52,892 nt of DNA from an uncultured Sulfitobacter sp. GTDB taxonomy: Bacteria > Pseudomonadota > Alphaproteobacteria > Rhodobacterales > Rhodobacteraceae. The notes beneath the pieces were generated by a model. The model made no database searches. It was not told the DNA's origin and saw nothing but the letters and a program-made list of their open reading frames with translations. The DNA lies in assembly GCF_947497275.1 (NCBI RefSeq), contig NZ_CANMFS010000015.1:1-52892 (forward strand). Reading direction: 5' to 3'. Of this stretch, positions 17,124 to 25,833 are shown one piece after another (position 1 is the first letter of the stretch; each line of letters starts with the position of its first letter). A program made the position numbers and the translations under genes.

Positions 17124-17946
17124 CAAGCCGTCCGGGTACTGCGTTCAGCCCGCACTGGAGTGGTTCCACTTTTTCGAACAGTTTTGCAGCGTCTCCAAGA
17201 TCTATCGGATTCAGGTTTCGTGCTGCTTTCAGTTGTTCGATGACCGCACAAATTGCCTTATCTGGCGTTTGTCGATCAGACGCTGGATGGGGGCGTTCTT
17301 GTGTTGCAGAACGTCGTCCAGTTTAATGATGCGGCGAACCTGGAAGCCGTTCTGAGTTTCTCCGAGATGAATCGTCTGTTGCTTCAAGCCCGGCCATTGC
17401 CGGTCGATGAAAATGTCGTTCCCGTGTCCGACCGGGTGATCCGAAGGCTGATCTCAAGAAGAGAGGTAGCTGACCCGCCCACCCACCGAGATGCGCACGC
17501 CAACCTCGATCAGTGTCGTAATCAAGGCCGATCCGGTGAACTGACTGTCTTGAACGCCCTACTAAGTGTCAGACGGCGATCTGAGCCTGATTAATCTGTC
17601 TGTGGCGACGTGCGATAATGTTGAAGACTTCGCTCCTCCTCTCAGGATAGTGTTGCGCAATACCCTGACGGCCAGCGACTGATCTGCGCTGCGTGAAACA
17701 GCTTATCTTCATCATCTGTGTCGTTAGACCGAAAGCAGGCTAACTCAAAACACCGGGTTTTTCGGGGTAGCAGGTCAGCGGCGCTTATGGGTCCAAATAG
17801 GGTAACTTGTTGCGATGATGTGTCGGAATCATCCTGACCACAGAGGCCTATATGAGCCTGCAAACGACAACTACCCTTTGACAAAGCAAAACTAACCTGC
17901 AGAGTGCGTGCATGGGCGAACGGGGAAACTACAACGTGGAAATAGA
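17124..17946. other. non-coding or relic stretch before the ABC importer
   Basis: About 820 bases with no gene I can defend. On the minus strand, fragments with coding-like character occur in different frames: one ending RRHRQINQAQIAV near 17580-17700 and one reading DLGDAAKLFEKVEPLQ near 17140-17220. Stops and frame changes separate them. This would fit a decayed insertion sequence, but I cannot name the family. A 113-codon plus-strand frame at 17253-17594 lacks a ribosome binding site. The last 100 bases presumably hold the promoter of the importer operon. Confidence 0.4.
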
Positions 17947-18696
17947 ATGGTAGTCGCACTTGAAGCGAAGGGATTGACGAAGGAATTTAAAGGTTTCGTC
18001 GCAGTTAACAATATTGATCTTTCGGTCGAGAAAGGAACGATTCACGCCCTTATCGGACCGAACGGGGCTGGCAAAACGACATGCTTCAACCTGTTGACAA
18101 AATTTCTGCAACCTACACGCGGTACTATCAGTTACGAAGGACTCGACATCACCCGGATGAAGCCTGCCGAGATTGCGCGGCTTGGGTTGGTGCGGTCGTT
18201 CCAGATTTCGGCCATTTTTCCAGACCTGTCTGTGCTTCAGAACGTCCGTGTCGCCTTGCAACGGGCGCGCGGCGAAAGCTATGATTTCTGGCGGTCCGAT
18301 AAGATATTGTCCAAGTTCGATGATCAGGCACGCACCCACATAGATGAGGTTGGCCTGACCGAGTTCACCCATGAACGTGCGGCGGCCCTGCCCTATGGTC
18401 GCAAGCGGGCGTTAGAGATCGCAACGACGCTGGCACTCAGCCCCGACATGCTGCTGCTCGACGAGCCGATGGCGGGCATGGGCCGTGAGGACGTCGACCG
18501 GATCGCCCAGTTGATCCGCAAAATTGCGCTGAACCGCACGGTGCTGATGGTAGAACATAATCTCTCTGTGGTGGCGGACCTGTCGGACCGCATTACCGTT
18601 TTGGCACGCGGAGAGATTCTTGCCGAAGGTACCTATGCCGAGATTTCGAAAGCCCCCGAAGTGATCGAAGCCTACATCGGAGCAAGCCATGACTGA
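17947..18696 (+). CDS. branched-chain amino acid-type ABC transporter ATPase (LivG-like)
   Basis: A 249-residue ABC ATPase of the HAAT importer family. Walker A is GPNGAGKTT, the signature region is ALPYGRKRALEIATTLAL and Walker B is MLLLDEPMAGMG, with the H-loop in VEHNLSVV. The LivG-type long insertion and C-terminal IEAYIG are present. The start at 17947 is preferred over 17908 because the family begins there. It overlaps the LivF gene by eight bases. Confidence 0.92.
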   Translation: MVVALEAKGLTKEFKGFVAVNNIDLSVEKGTIHALIGPNGAGKTTCFNLLTKFLQPTRGTISYEGLDITRMKPAEIARLGLVRSFQISAIFPDLSVLQNVRVALQRARGESYDFWRSDKILSKFDDQARTHIDEVGLTEFTHERAAALPYGRKRALEIATTLALSPDMLLLDEPMAGMGREDVDRIAQLIRKIALNRTVLMVEHNLSVVADLSDRITVLARGEILAEGTYAEISKAPEVIEAYIGASHD

Positions 18697-19408
18697 TTCT
18701 GCTGCAAACGTCCTGCTGAACGTCAGCGATCTGCAAGGCTGGTATGGTGAAAGCCATGTCCTGCATGGAATAGACTTTGAAGTGCACCAAGGCGAGGTAG
18801 TTACTTTGCTGGGCCGTAACGGCGCGGGTAAGACTACAACGCTTTTGGCGATCATGGGGATGCTGGAAAAGCGGGCTGGCTCGATCCGTTTTCAAGGAAC
18901 TGAACTGATCGGAATGCAGCCGCGCGATATTGCGCGGAAGGGCATTGCGCTATGCCCCGAGGAGCGTGGCATCTTTTCGTCGCTGAGTGTCGAGGAGAAC
19001 CTCATGCTACCACCGCGCATCGCTGACGGTGGGCTGAGTGTTGAGCGGATTTATAATCTATTCCCGAATCTCTATGAACGTCGCGGCGGAAATCAGGGCA
19101 CCAAACTGTCAGGGGGCGAGCAGCAGATGCTCGCAATTGCCCGCATCTTGCGCACGGGCGCGAAATTTCTGCTGCTGGATGAACCGACCGAGGGTCTGGC
19201 GCCCGTCATCGTGCAACAGATCGGACACACCATCGCAGCGCTCAAAGAGGAAGGTTTTACCATCGTCCTCGTTGAGCAGAATTTCCGTTTTGCCGCCTCG
19301 GTGGCCGATCGGCATTACGTCGTTGATCAGGGTAAGGTCGTGGATATGATACCAAACGACCAGCTTGAGAAGAACAGCCAGAAGCTGCACGATTATCTGG
19401 GTGTTTGA
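18689..19408 (+). CDS. branched-chain amino acid-type ABC transporter ATPase (LivF-like)
   Basis: A 239-residue ABC ATPase that pairs with the preceding LivG-like subunit. Walker A is GRNGAGKTT, the signature is LSGGEQQMLAIAR and Walker B is FLLLDEPTEGLAP, with VEQNFRFA as H-loop region and a C-terminal DYLGV typical of LivF. Overlap with the upstream gene indicates coupled translation. Confidence 0.93.
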   Translation: MTDSAANVLLNVSDLQGWYGESHVLHGIDFEVHQGEVVTLLGRNGAGKTTTLLAIMGMLEKRAGSIRFQGTELIGMQPRDIARKGIALCPEERGIFSSLSVEENLMLPPRIADGGLSVERIYNLFPNLYERRGGNQGTKLSGGEQQMLAIARILRTGAKFLLLDEPTEGLAPVIVQQIGHTIAALKEEGFTIVLVEQNFRFAASVADRHYVVDQGKVVDMIPNDQLEKNSQKLHDYLGV

Positions 19409-19451
19409 AAAATTATAAAGGTGCAAATGCACCACAACAAGGAGGACTGAT

Positions 19452-20654
19452 ATGATCAACAAACTTGCTATGAGCACCGTGGCGCTGGCCGCGATGGCCG
19501 GTGCGCCGGTAATGGCTCAGGATATTTCGGTGAAGCTCGGCGTGCTGAACGACCGTTCGGGCATTTATGCGGATCTGTCCGGCGAAGGGTCAGTTGTGGC
19601 TGCACGCATGGCCGTCGAAGATTTTGAGGCTGCCGATAAAGGCATGACCGTCGAAATCGTCTCGGCCGATCACCAGAACAAACCTGACGTCGGATCGAAT
19701 ATCGCGCGCCAGTGGTACGATGTCGACGGTGTGAACGCGATCCTGGATATTCCCACATCCTCGGTGGCGTTGGCAGTGGCTGACATCACGCATGAAGCCA
19801 ATGGTGTGATGCTGAACTCCGGCGCGGGATCCACGGGCCTGACCCGCGAGCAGTGTCGCCCCACCACGGTCCACTGGACCTATGACACTGCGGCACTTGC
19901 GAATGGTACCGGTACGGCGATGACGAATGCCGGCGGCAAGAAATGGTTTTTCCTGACGGCTGACTATGCCTTTGGGCACTCGCTGGAAGAAAACACCACT
20001 GCTGTCGTCGAAGCCAATGGTGGCGAAGTCGTAGGTCAAGTCAACGTACCCTTCCCGGCGCAGGATTTCTCGTCTTTCCTGTTGCAGGCGCAAGGCAGCG
20101 GCGCTGATGTTATCGGTCTGGCCAATGCAGGCGGTGATACCATCAACGCGATCAAGCAGGCCTCCGAGTTCGGCATCACACAGGCGGGTCAGAAACTCGC
20201 CGCGCTTCTGATGTTCGCCAACGACGTACACGCACTGGGTCCGCAAACGGCGCAGGGTCTATCCCTGACCGAAGCTTTCTATTGGGACCAGAACGATACC
20301 ACGCGGGAGTTTTCGCAGCGTTTCATGGATAAACATGGCTCGATGCCAAGCATGGTTCAGGCTGGCGTCTACTCGGCGACACTTGCCTATCTTGAAGCAG
20401 TGCAGACTGTCGGCAGTGCCGAAGACGGAAAAGCCGTTGTTGACCAGATAAAAACGATGGACATCGACGACGCGCTGTTCGGCAAGGTGACGATCCGTGC
20501 CGATGGCCGTGCGCTGCACGATATGTATCTCTTCCAGGTCAAGGCACCCGAGGACTCGACCGGTGAGTGGGATCTCTACAACCAGATCTCATCCATCACA
20601 GGTGAAGAGGCGTTTCTGCCGATGCTGGACGAGTGCGATTTCAGCAAGCAGTAA
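19452..20654 (+). CDS. ABC transporter periplasmic substrate-binding protein
   Basis: A 400-residue type I periplasmic binding protein of the Leu/Ile/Val-binding family. A signal peptide ends near residue 22 (GAPVMAQ). The mature fold includes KLGVLNDRSGIYADLSGEGS, the AxA-type hinge segments and FFLTADYAFGHSLEENT. Members of this branch bind amino acids, amides or aromatic acids; the ligand is not evident. AAGGAGG precedes the start. It lies between the ATPase and permease genes, and a strong hairpin follows it, as is common for highly expressed binding proteins. Confidence 0.93.
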   Translation: MINKLAMSTVALAAMAGAPVMAQDISVKLGVLNDRSGIYADLSGEGSVVAARMAVEDFEAADKGMTVEIVSADHQNKPDVGSNIARQWYDVDGVNAILDIPTSSVALAVADITHEANGVMLNSGAGSTGLTREQCRPTTVHWTYDTAALANGTGTAMTNAGGKKWFFLTADYAFGHSLEENTTAVVEANGGEVVGQVNVPFPAQDFSSFLLQAQGSGADVIGLANAGGDTINAIKQASEFGITQAGQKLAALLMFANDVHALGPQTAQGLSLTEAFYWDQNDTTREFSQRFMDKHGSMPSMVQAGVYSATLAYLEAVQTVGSAEDGKAVVDQIKTMDIDDALFGKVTIRADGRALHDMYLFQVKAPEDSTGEWDLYNQISSITGEEAFLPMLDECDFSKQ

Positions 20655-20667
20655 GCTTCCATAATCT

Positions 20668-20696
20668 GTCCGCCCCGCTGCTCCGGCGGGGCGGAC
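20668..20696 (+). terminator. intra-operon hairpin after the binding-protein gene
   Basis: An 11-bp perfect GC-rich stem (GTCCGCCCCGC / GCGGGGCGGAC) encloses a 7-base loop, 14 bases after the stop codon. There is no U-tract, so it is more likely a 3'-end stabiliser or partial terminator that raises binding-protein mRNA over permease mRNA than a full terminator. Confidence 0.75.
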
Positions 20697-20730
20697 ACAC
20701 TTTGATCAAACCGACCAACAGGACTGCAAC

Positions 20731-21618
20731 ATGTTCGAACTACTAGGAATACCACCGCAGGTTCTGCTGGGCCAGCTCTTGCTGGGACTGATTAACGGGT
20801 CATTTTATGCGGTTCTGTCCTTGGGACTGGCCGTAATCTTCGGCCTCCTCAACATCATCAATTTCGCCCATGGTGCCTTGTATATGGCAGGTGCTTTCGT
20901 AGCATGGATGCTGTTGAATTATCTTGGCATCGGGTACTGGCCTGCGCTCATACTTGCGCCGCTGATCGTTGGCGCCTTTGGCATTTTGCTGGAGCGTACG
21001 ATGCTGTCACGCCTGTACCACCTTGACCACCTCTACGGGCTATTGCTGACATTCGGGCTGGCTTTGATTATTCAGGGTCTGTTCCGCAACTATTACGGAA
21101 TCTCCGGATTGGCTTACCAGATTCCCGATATTTTGTCGGGCGGCCAGAACCTTGGCTTCATGTATTTGCCGAATTATCGTGCATGGGTTGTGATTGCGTC
21201 CGTGCTGGTGTGCTTCACGACCTGGTTCATGATCGAGAAAACACGACTGGGCGCATACCTGAGGGCCGCGACTGAGAACCCGACACTGGTGGGAGCCTTC
21301 GGCGTCAACGTGCCACTCATGATCATGCTGACCTACGGATTTGGCGTGGCGCTTGCAGGCTTTGCAGGTGTGTTGGCCGCACCGATCTATTCGGTAAATC
21401 CGACTATGGGCGAACAGCTGATTATCGTTGTCTTTGCGGTTGTGGTCATTGGCGGGATGGGTTCGATCATGGGCGCCATCGTCACCGGCTACATGCTTGG
21501 CATCGTTGAGGGTCTGACCCGGGTATTCTATCCCGAAGGCTCGGCCGTTGTTATCTTCGTCATCATGGCCATCGTCCTGATGATTAAACCTGAGGGACTG
21601 TTCGGGAGGCCCGCATAA
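20731..21618 (+). CDS. branched-chain amino acid-type ABC permease (LivH-like)
   Basis: A 295-residue inner-membrane permease with about eight hydrophobic segments. LivH hallmarks are GLINGSFYAVLSLGLAVIFG, NIINFAHGALYMAGA and VVVIGGMGSIMGAIVTGYMLG. Its stop overlaps the LivM start by one base. Confidence 0.93.
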   Translation: MFELLGIPPQVLLGQLLLGLINGSFYAVLSLGLAVIFGLLNIINFAHGALYMAGAFVAWMLLNYLGIGYWPALILAPLIVGAFGILLERTMLSRLYHLDHLYGLLLTFGLALIIQGLFRNYYGISGLAYQIPDILSGGQNLGFMYLPNYRAWVVIASVLVCFTTWFMIEKTRLGAYLRAATENPTLVGAFGVNVPLMIMLTYGFGVALAGFAGVLAAPIYSVNPTMGEQLIIVVFAVVVIGGMGSIMGAIVTGYMLGIVEGLTRVFYPEGSAVVIFVIMAIVLMIKPEGLFGRPA

Positions 21619-22595
21619 TGGCTATGGCAGACAATACTACATCGACACAGCGCGTCGAGCAGACCGCTGGTATGCCAACGCTGCACAAGGTCATTTTCGT
21701 CGTGCTCCTGATCGGCCTGATTGCTTTGCCGTTCTTCGCCTATCCGGTTTTCGCGATGAAGGTCATGTGCTTTGCCCTGTTCGCAGCGGCTTTTAACCTG
21801 CTGCTAGGGTTTGGTGGATTGCTGTCCCTAGGGCATGCGGCCTATTTCGGTGGTGCCAGTTATGTAGCAGCCCATGCCGCAAAAGTTTGGGGACTGACGC
21901 CGGAATTGTCCGTTCTGTGCGGTGCCGCAGCAGCGGGAGTTCTGGGCTTTGCCATCGGATCTCTGGCGATCCGCAGACAGGGGATCTACTTTGCCATGGT
22001 CACTCTGGCCTTTGCGCAAATGGTATATTTTGTGGCGCTGCAAGCAGAATTTACCGGCGGAGAAGACGGTATTCAGGGTGTGCCGCGCGGTGAGCTGTTC
22101 GGTTTGTTCTCTTTGGCTGACAATATGGCGCTCTATTTTTTCGTGCTCATAGTAACATTTGGCGGCATCCTGTTTCTCTACCGGATCGTACATTCACCCT
22201 TTGGCCAGGTAATGAAGGCAATCCGCGAGAACGAGCCGCGCGCGATTTCGCTTGGCTACGACGTGAACCGGTACAAACTGATCGTGTTTACGTTGTCAGC
22301 AACGATGGCCGGACTGGCTGGTGCGACCAAATCCCAGGTGTTTCAGCTCGCATCACTTACTGACGTGCATTGGTCGATGTCGGGTGAAGTCGTATTGATG
22401 ACGCTACTTGGTGGTATGGGAACGGTTTTTGGCCCCCTGATCGGCGCGGGCATTATCGTAACGATGCAGAACTATCTGGCGACGTTCGGCGCATGGGTTA
22501 CCATAATTCAGGGCGTAATCTTCGTGCTTGGCGTCCTGATGTTCCGCGAAGGGATTATAGGCGTAATCTCGCGCTGGCTTAAAAAGCCTCTGTGA
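21618..22595 (+). CDS. branched-chain amino acid-type ABC permease (LivM-like)
   Basis: A 325-residue permease forming the channel with the LivH-like subunit. Hallmarks are LLLGFGGLLSLGHAAYFGGA, GIYFAMVTLAFAQMVYF, AIRENEPRAISLGYDV and TLLGGMGTVFGPLIGAG. A second in-frame ATG six bases later is an alternative start. It is the last gene of the importer operon. Confidence 0.93.
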   Translation: MAMADNTTSTQRVEQTAGMPTLHKVIFVVLLIGLIALPFFAYPVFAMKVMCFALFAAAFNLLLGFGGLLSLGHAAYFGGASYVAAHAAKVWGLTPELSVLCGAAAAGVLGFAIGSLAIRRQGIYFAMVTLAFAQMVYFVALQAEFTGGEDGIQGVPRGELFGLFSLADNMALYFFVLIVTFGGILFLYRIVHSPFGQVMKAIRENEPRAISLGYDVNRYKLIVFTLSATMAGLAGATKSQVFQLASLTDVHWSMSGEVVLMTLLGGMGTVFGPLIGAGIIVTMQNYLATFGAWVTIIQGVIFVLGVLMFREGIIGVISRWLKKPL

Positions 22596-23223
22596 TGCAG
22601 GCGGCAATACCGGCGACCGGGCTGCCCCGCCAGTAGGCGGTGCCTCCGGTTTACCTGGATGTCTCTCGCACCATAAATGATCTGGCGGGGTTTGAGTTTT
22701 CACATCAGAGTCAGGCTTGCCCGACTGGCTTCTTTGGTGTGGTTAATACTAGAAAACCAATTCAGTCGCAAAGCGCTGGGAAAGTTCTCCTCTATGAGGG
22801 CCCAAAGGATTCTATCCGTCCGGCGGATCCAATGCCGCTGCATCGGCTCGGCTTTGCGGACCACCTGATCCGGGCAAATACACAAAGTGTTTCGTTCTGC
22901 CGTCTGCTCTGTTCATAGATGTTACGCGATGCACGCATGTCCAATCTGACGCCGATTTGCCGGAGTTTCGGACGTGAACCATTCTTGGGTATCTCGATAT
23001 TGCGCTCGCTACAATGTTGCGCCCCCTTGGATATCGGCCAGAGAGAACGGGGGTTTCGACCGGCAGTAGTCAGCGTGATGCTGACACTTTCTGACGCGAG
23101 TAGATCAAATGACGGGCGATCTGTTTGCAGATCACCCCAAAGCAAAACAATGCGCAGCCTACTCAGGGGGAGAAACTCAGCGGTCTGGTGGATAGGCCAC
23201 ACTCAGAGCACGGAGGCAAGGCG
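22596..23223. other. stretch without a defensible gene
   Basis: About 630 bases. Frames on both strands (for example minus 22792-23202) lack ribosome binding sites and recognisable sequence. It may be a decayed mobile element, but no family motif or terminal repeat could be identified. Confidence 0.4.
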
Positions 23224-23367
23224 ATGTTATTAGGCGCACATGAAGACGTGCGAGGGTGGTATTTGAGGGTGACGATCGCGTTCGGGCGGATACCGGACAA
23301 GGCAGATTTCACCGCAAGGCCATCGCGGGATGAAGATACGCATTTCTGTAAGGTATCGGTTCGATGA
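23224..23367 (+). CDS. small hypothetical protein, 47 aa
   Basis: Not recognised. A short basic protein with aromatic residues (GWYLRVTIAFGRIP) and no membrane segment. Two things support it: GGAGG about ten bases before the ATG, and an ATGA overlap joining its stop to the next gene's start. It could be a leader whose translation couples to that gene. Confidence 0.45.
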   Translation: MLLGAHEDVRGWYLRVTIAFGRIPDKADFTARPSRDEDTHFCKVSVR

Positions 23368-23681
23368 AATATCCGGTAACACCTGATGGACGGTACTTTC
23401 TGGTCAGGGATCGACTGTGGCGCTGTTCCAACCCGGCTTTAAGCGCGCCGGAACGTGGCAGGTTGATAAAAAAACTGATGGATGCCCGACGGGCCGTCAA
23501 AGACGCGGGTACGGACGATGCCAGGAAAGCTGCGCGTAGAGAAGTAGACGCTGCGAAGGTTGCTCTTGGCGAACGCGGTCCGGCCTGGTGGACCGACGGC
23601 GCGCCGGACGTGAACAGGTATCATCCCAAAAACACAGCTTATGCGGATTGGTGGCGGTCTCTGTCCGGTAAGGACCTGTAG
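23364..23681 (+). CDS. conserved small hypothetical protein, 105 aa
   Basis: This resembles a widespread family of about 100-residue proteobacterial proteins of unknown function, which open with a YPVTPDGRYF segment, continue RLWRCSNPALS and end GPAWWTDGAPDVNRYHPKNT. The middle (about 30-75) is a charged helical region (MDARRAVKDA, ARREVDAAKVALG). It appears soluble. The start overlaps the stop of the 47-aa frame. The family impression is from memory of the pattern and gives no function. Confidence 0.75.
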   Translation: MKYPVTPDGRYFLVRDRLWRCSNPALSAPERGRLIKKLMDARRAVKDAGTDDARKAARREVDAAKVALGERGPAWWTDGAPDVNRYHPKNTAYADWWRSLSGKDL

Positions 23682-23717
23682 CATCTGTTGCGTTCGGTAA
23701 GCTAAACCAGAGGCTAT

Positions 23718-23993
23718 TCACTTTTTGATGGCGATCCGGTAGATCCCTTCGAACTTTTGCGGATCCACGACTTTACCGCCTTTCTTGATGTCCACCTTGC
23801 CTTGCGCAACCAGTTCAGTCGCAAGCGTGCGAATGGATGGCATCAGGGGCCGCCAGTTCTTTTCGTCCGCCCCGGCAACGTGACGCGCGACTTCCGACGG
23901 GCATATTGTTTTCCCGGCACCCCGCTCGGTTGCTAAGGTTACGATGGCCTCTCGTATTTCAGCTTTGCCAGGGGTGTTCGATCCTGCGGTCAT
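23718..23993 (-). CDS. DUF3253-type small protein
   Basis: A 91-residue protein that looks like DUF3253: AEIREAIVTLATERGAGKTI, CPSEVARHV, WRPLMPSIRTLATELVAQGK, then KVVDPQKFEGIYRI. The fold is probably a winged helix. The start at 23993 is preferred over 24065 because it overlaps the stop of an upstream 55-aa frame (ATGA). The function of the family is unknown. Confidence 0.75.
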   Translation of the reverse strand: MTAGSNTPGKAEIREAIVTLATERGAGKTICPSEVARHVAGADEKNWRPLMPSIRTLATELVAQGKVDIKKGGKVVDPQKFEGIYRIAIKK

Positions 23994-24157
23994 AGTACCG
24001 TGTCCGCTGTACCCTCGGACGCGTTGACCCGGGCAATGTCCAAATTCACCCGGAGTTTCGGCCAAGCGACCGCTACGCCCCGTTGGCGGACGGCGCGATC
24101 AAACCTGAGCGGTTCCCAGACATAGATTTGTTGTTCTTCCTGCACAGGTTTGTACAT
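23990..24157 (-). CDS. small hypothetical protein, 55 aa
   Basis: Not recognised. The frame begins MYKPVQEEQQIYVWEPLRFD and ends just inside the DUF3253 gene (ATGA overlap). GAGG lies seven bases before the ATG. DUF3253 genes are often paired with a small DUF2256 gene, but this peptide has no cysteines and is not DUF2256. It may be real or a translated leader. Confidence 0.45.
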   Translation of the reverse strand: MYKPVQEEQQIYVWEPLRFDRAVRQRGVAVAWPKLRVNLDIARVNASEGTADTVL

Positions 24158-24611
24158 GTCAAAACCTCGTTTCGATTTGGTGTAAGCAGCCGGATCGCGC
24201 CCGTCTAAGCTCAGCCAATTATTAGTATATCAAGCGGTTCTTTAATCGGTTTCTGTATCACAGATCATTTTAATGGCCTGTTAACTGCAATACATCCCCA
24301 AATCGTTGTGCATCTCATCAGTGACCACGTATTGCCGCTGCGCTTCATTCCAGATCTCGCGACCGACGCGCAAAAGGACGGTTCCCGACCTTCACGAGAC
24401 ATAAGAAGATGAACATGCTGAGGGGACTGGCTCGACTGTCAGGCAATGATAAAAGCGCGCTCTTTGGTGGCGGTCTTGATGGATCGCGCGTTGTCACTGT
24501 TCAATGTCGGACAATACGCTGTTGTCGGAGTACCCAAATTCAACGATGCTTCCACGGAGGGCGGTGAGACCTTATAAATGCGCGCCGCGCGCTACTGTAA
24601 CTGACCATTGG
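24158..24611. other. intergenic stretch, no gene seen
   Basis: About 450 bases between divergent units. A short plus-strand frame from 24412 (about 50 codons) has no supporting features. The region is locally AT-rich around 24215-24300 and probably holds promoters. Confidence 0.45.
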
Positions 24612-24625
24612 TCAATCTAGATTGA
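24612..24625. promoter_or_regulatory. perfect dyad TCAAT-N4-ATTGA before the glycosyltransferase island
   Basis: TCAATCTAGATTGA is a perfect 14-bp palindrome. A near-consensus -10 (TAGAAT, 24647-24652) begins 28.5 bp from its centre, predicting a transcript start near 24659 and a 25-base leader to the ATG at 24685. This is the classic layout of a Crp/Fnr-activated promoter. Confidence 0.8.
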
Positions 24626-24684
24626 TAGATCGATGGCAAGATGGCGTAGAATGTGCGATATTTCCCGCAGTTCCGAGGATTACC

Positions 24685-25833
24685 ATGACGCGACCGTTCG
24701 GATTTTTCGTACATCACCAAGGTAGGGGCCACGCCCGACGGTGCGAAGAGATTATCCGTCATCTGGACGACCGACCAATCACGATTCTGTCGGCTGACAG
24801 ATCTATCTTCGGTACGTTCGACGAACGTGTTGAGTTCGTCGAACTCCCCAACGCCATCGGGGATCCCAGCGCGACGAATGCTCTGCATCAGCAGCAGAGC
24901 CCTGACGCCATGCAGTGCGTCCCTCTTGGTTCACCCGCACTCAAAGCGAATGCGGAACTGATGGTCGATTTTTTCAGACGTGCAAACCCCGGGCTGATGT
25001 TCAATGATGTCTCGGTCGAGTGGGCGTTGCTCGCGAGGCTTTGTTCTGTGCCCTGCGTAAAGGTTCGTATGCACGGGGACCGGGCGGATGCCAGCCATAC
25101 CGCCGCTTATCAGGCTTGTGCAGGTATGATCGCGCCCTATCACGAAGATCTGGAACAGGATGATTATCCAGCATGGGCGCGTCGAAAGACGTTTTATTCG
25201 GGGGGGCTTTGCACGACTTCGGCTGATATCCCTGACCGCCAGTTGGCACGCAGCCGCCTTGATCTGCCGCAGGACCAGCCCATCGTTGTTGCCTTGTCTG
25301 GCGGCGGCGGCAGTGGTGCGAATTTTGCCTCACTGACCATGGCGGCACGCGCGTTGCCCGATACGCTTTGGCTGACGGTAGGACCCGTGCAGCTTGAAGG
25401 TCATGAAACAGAGTTCCCGAACCTGAGACGTATTGGCTGGGTCGATCAAGTGATGGACTATATCGCTGCTGCAGATGTGGTTGTCGCGTCAGCGGGCGAT
25501 AACACGTGTCACGAAATCGCGCGCGCCGAGCGTCCGTTCTTGTGCATTCCCGAATGGCGATACTACGACGAACAAGTCGCAAAGGGGCGCGAGTTGGCGC
25601 GTCTCGGGGCGGCGCATGTGCTGTCCGGTTGGCCCGCCAGCAACCGACAGTGGGAAGAGGCGATTGCCGCGGCCAAGGAAACGGGGACCTCGAAACTAGC
25701 GCCGCTTTTCGATGCGGATGCGGCACGGAAAATCGCAGCCCACCTGATTGATCTTGACCATACCCTTTGGTCGGGCCCGTCAGCTGAAGCGGACGGACCC
25801 ATCACAGATCGCGGCCTCGCTCTCGTCCGGTGA
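24685..25833 (+). CDS. glycosyltransferase, GT28/MurG-like (GT-B fold)
   Basis: A 382-residue cytoplasmic enzyme predicted to move a sugar from a nucleotide-sugar donor. The N-terminus FGFFVHHQGRGHARRCEEII has the Gly-rich acceptor loop, and the second domain has ALSGGGGSGANF, RIGWVDQVMDYIAAADVVVASAG and EIARAERPFLCIPEWRYYDEQ, the donor-binding pattern of MurG/UGT relatives. The start at 24685 is chosen because the longer frame begins inside the operator dyad. Its last 54 bases overlap the 3' end of the convergent GT2 gene. Donor and acceptor are unknown. Confidence 0.85.
   Translation: MTRPFGFFVHHQGRGHARRCEEIIRHLDDRPITILSADRSIFGTFDERVEFVELPNAIGDPSATNALHQQQSPDAMQCVPLGSPALKANAELMVDFFRRANPGLMFNDVSVEWALLARLCSVPCVKVRMHGDRADASHTAAYQACAGMIAPYHEDLEQDDYPAWARRKTFYSGGLCTTSADIPDRQLARSRLDLPQDQPIVVALSGGGGSGANFASLTMAARALPDTLWLTVGPVQLEGHETEFPNLRRIGWVDQVMDYIAAADVVVASAGDNTCHEIARAERPFLCIPEWRYYDEQVAKGRELARLGAAHVLSGWPASNRQWEEAIAAAKETGTSKLAPLFDADAARKIAAHLIDLDHTLWSGPSAEADGPITDRGLALVR

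Noticed and set aside
17253..17594. 113-codon plus-strand frame
   Set aside because: No ribosome binding site and no family resemblance; the opposite strand looks more protein-like, in broken frames.
18001..18016. TTAAC-like sequence inside the LivG-like gene
   Set aside because: Coding sequence with only one good half-site and no promoter context.
22792..23202. 136-codon minus-strand frame
   Set aside because: No start signal and low-complexity, Ser/Arg-rich product; treated as non-coding.
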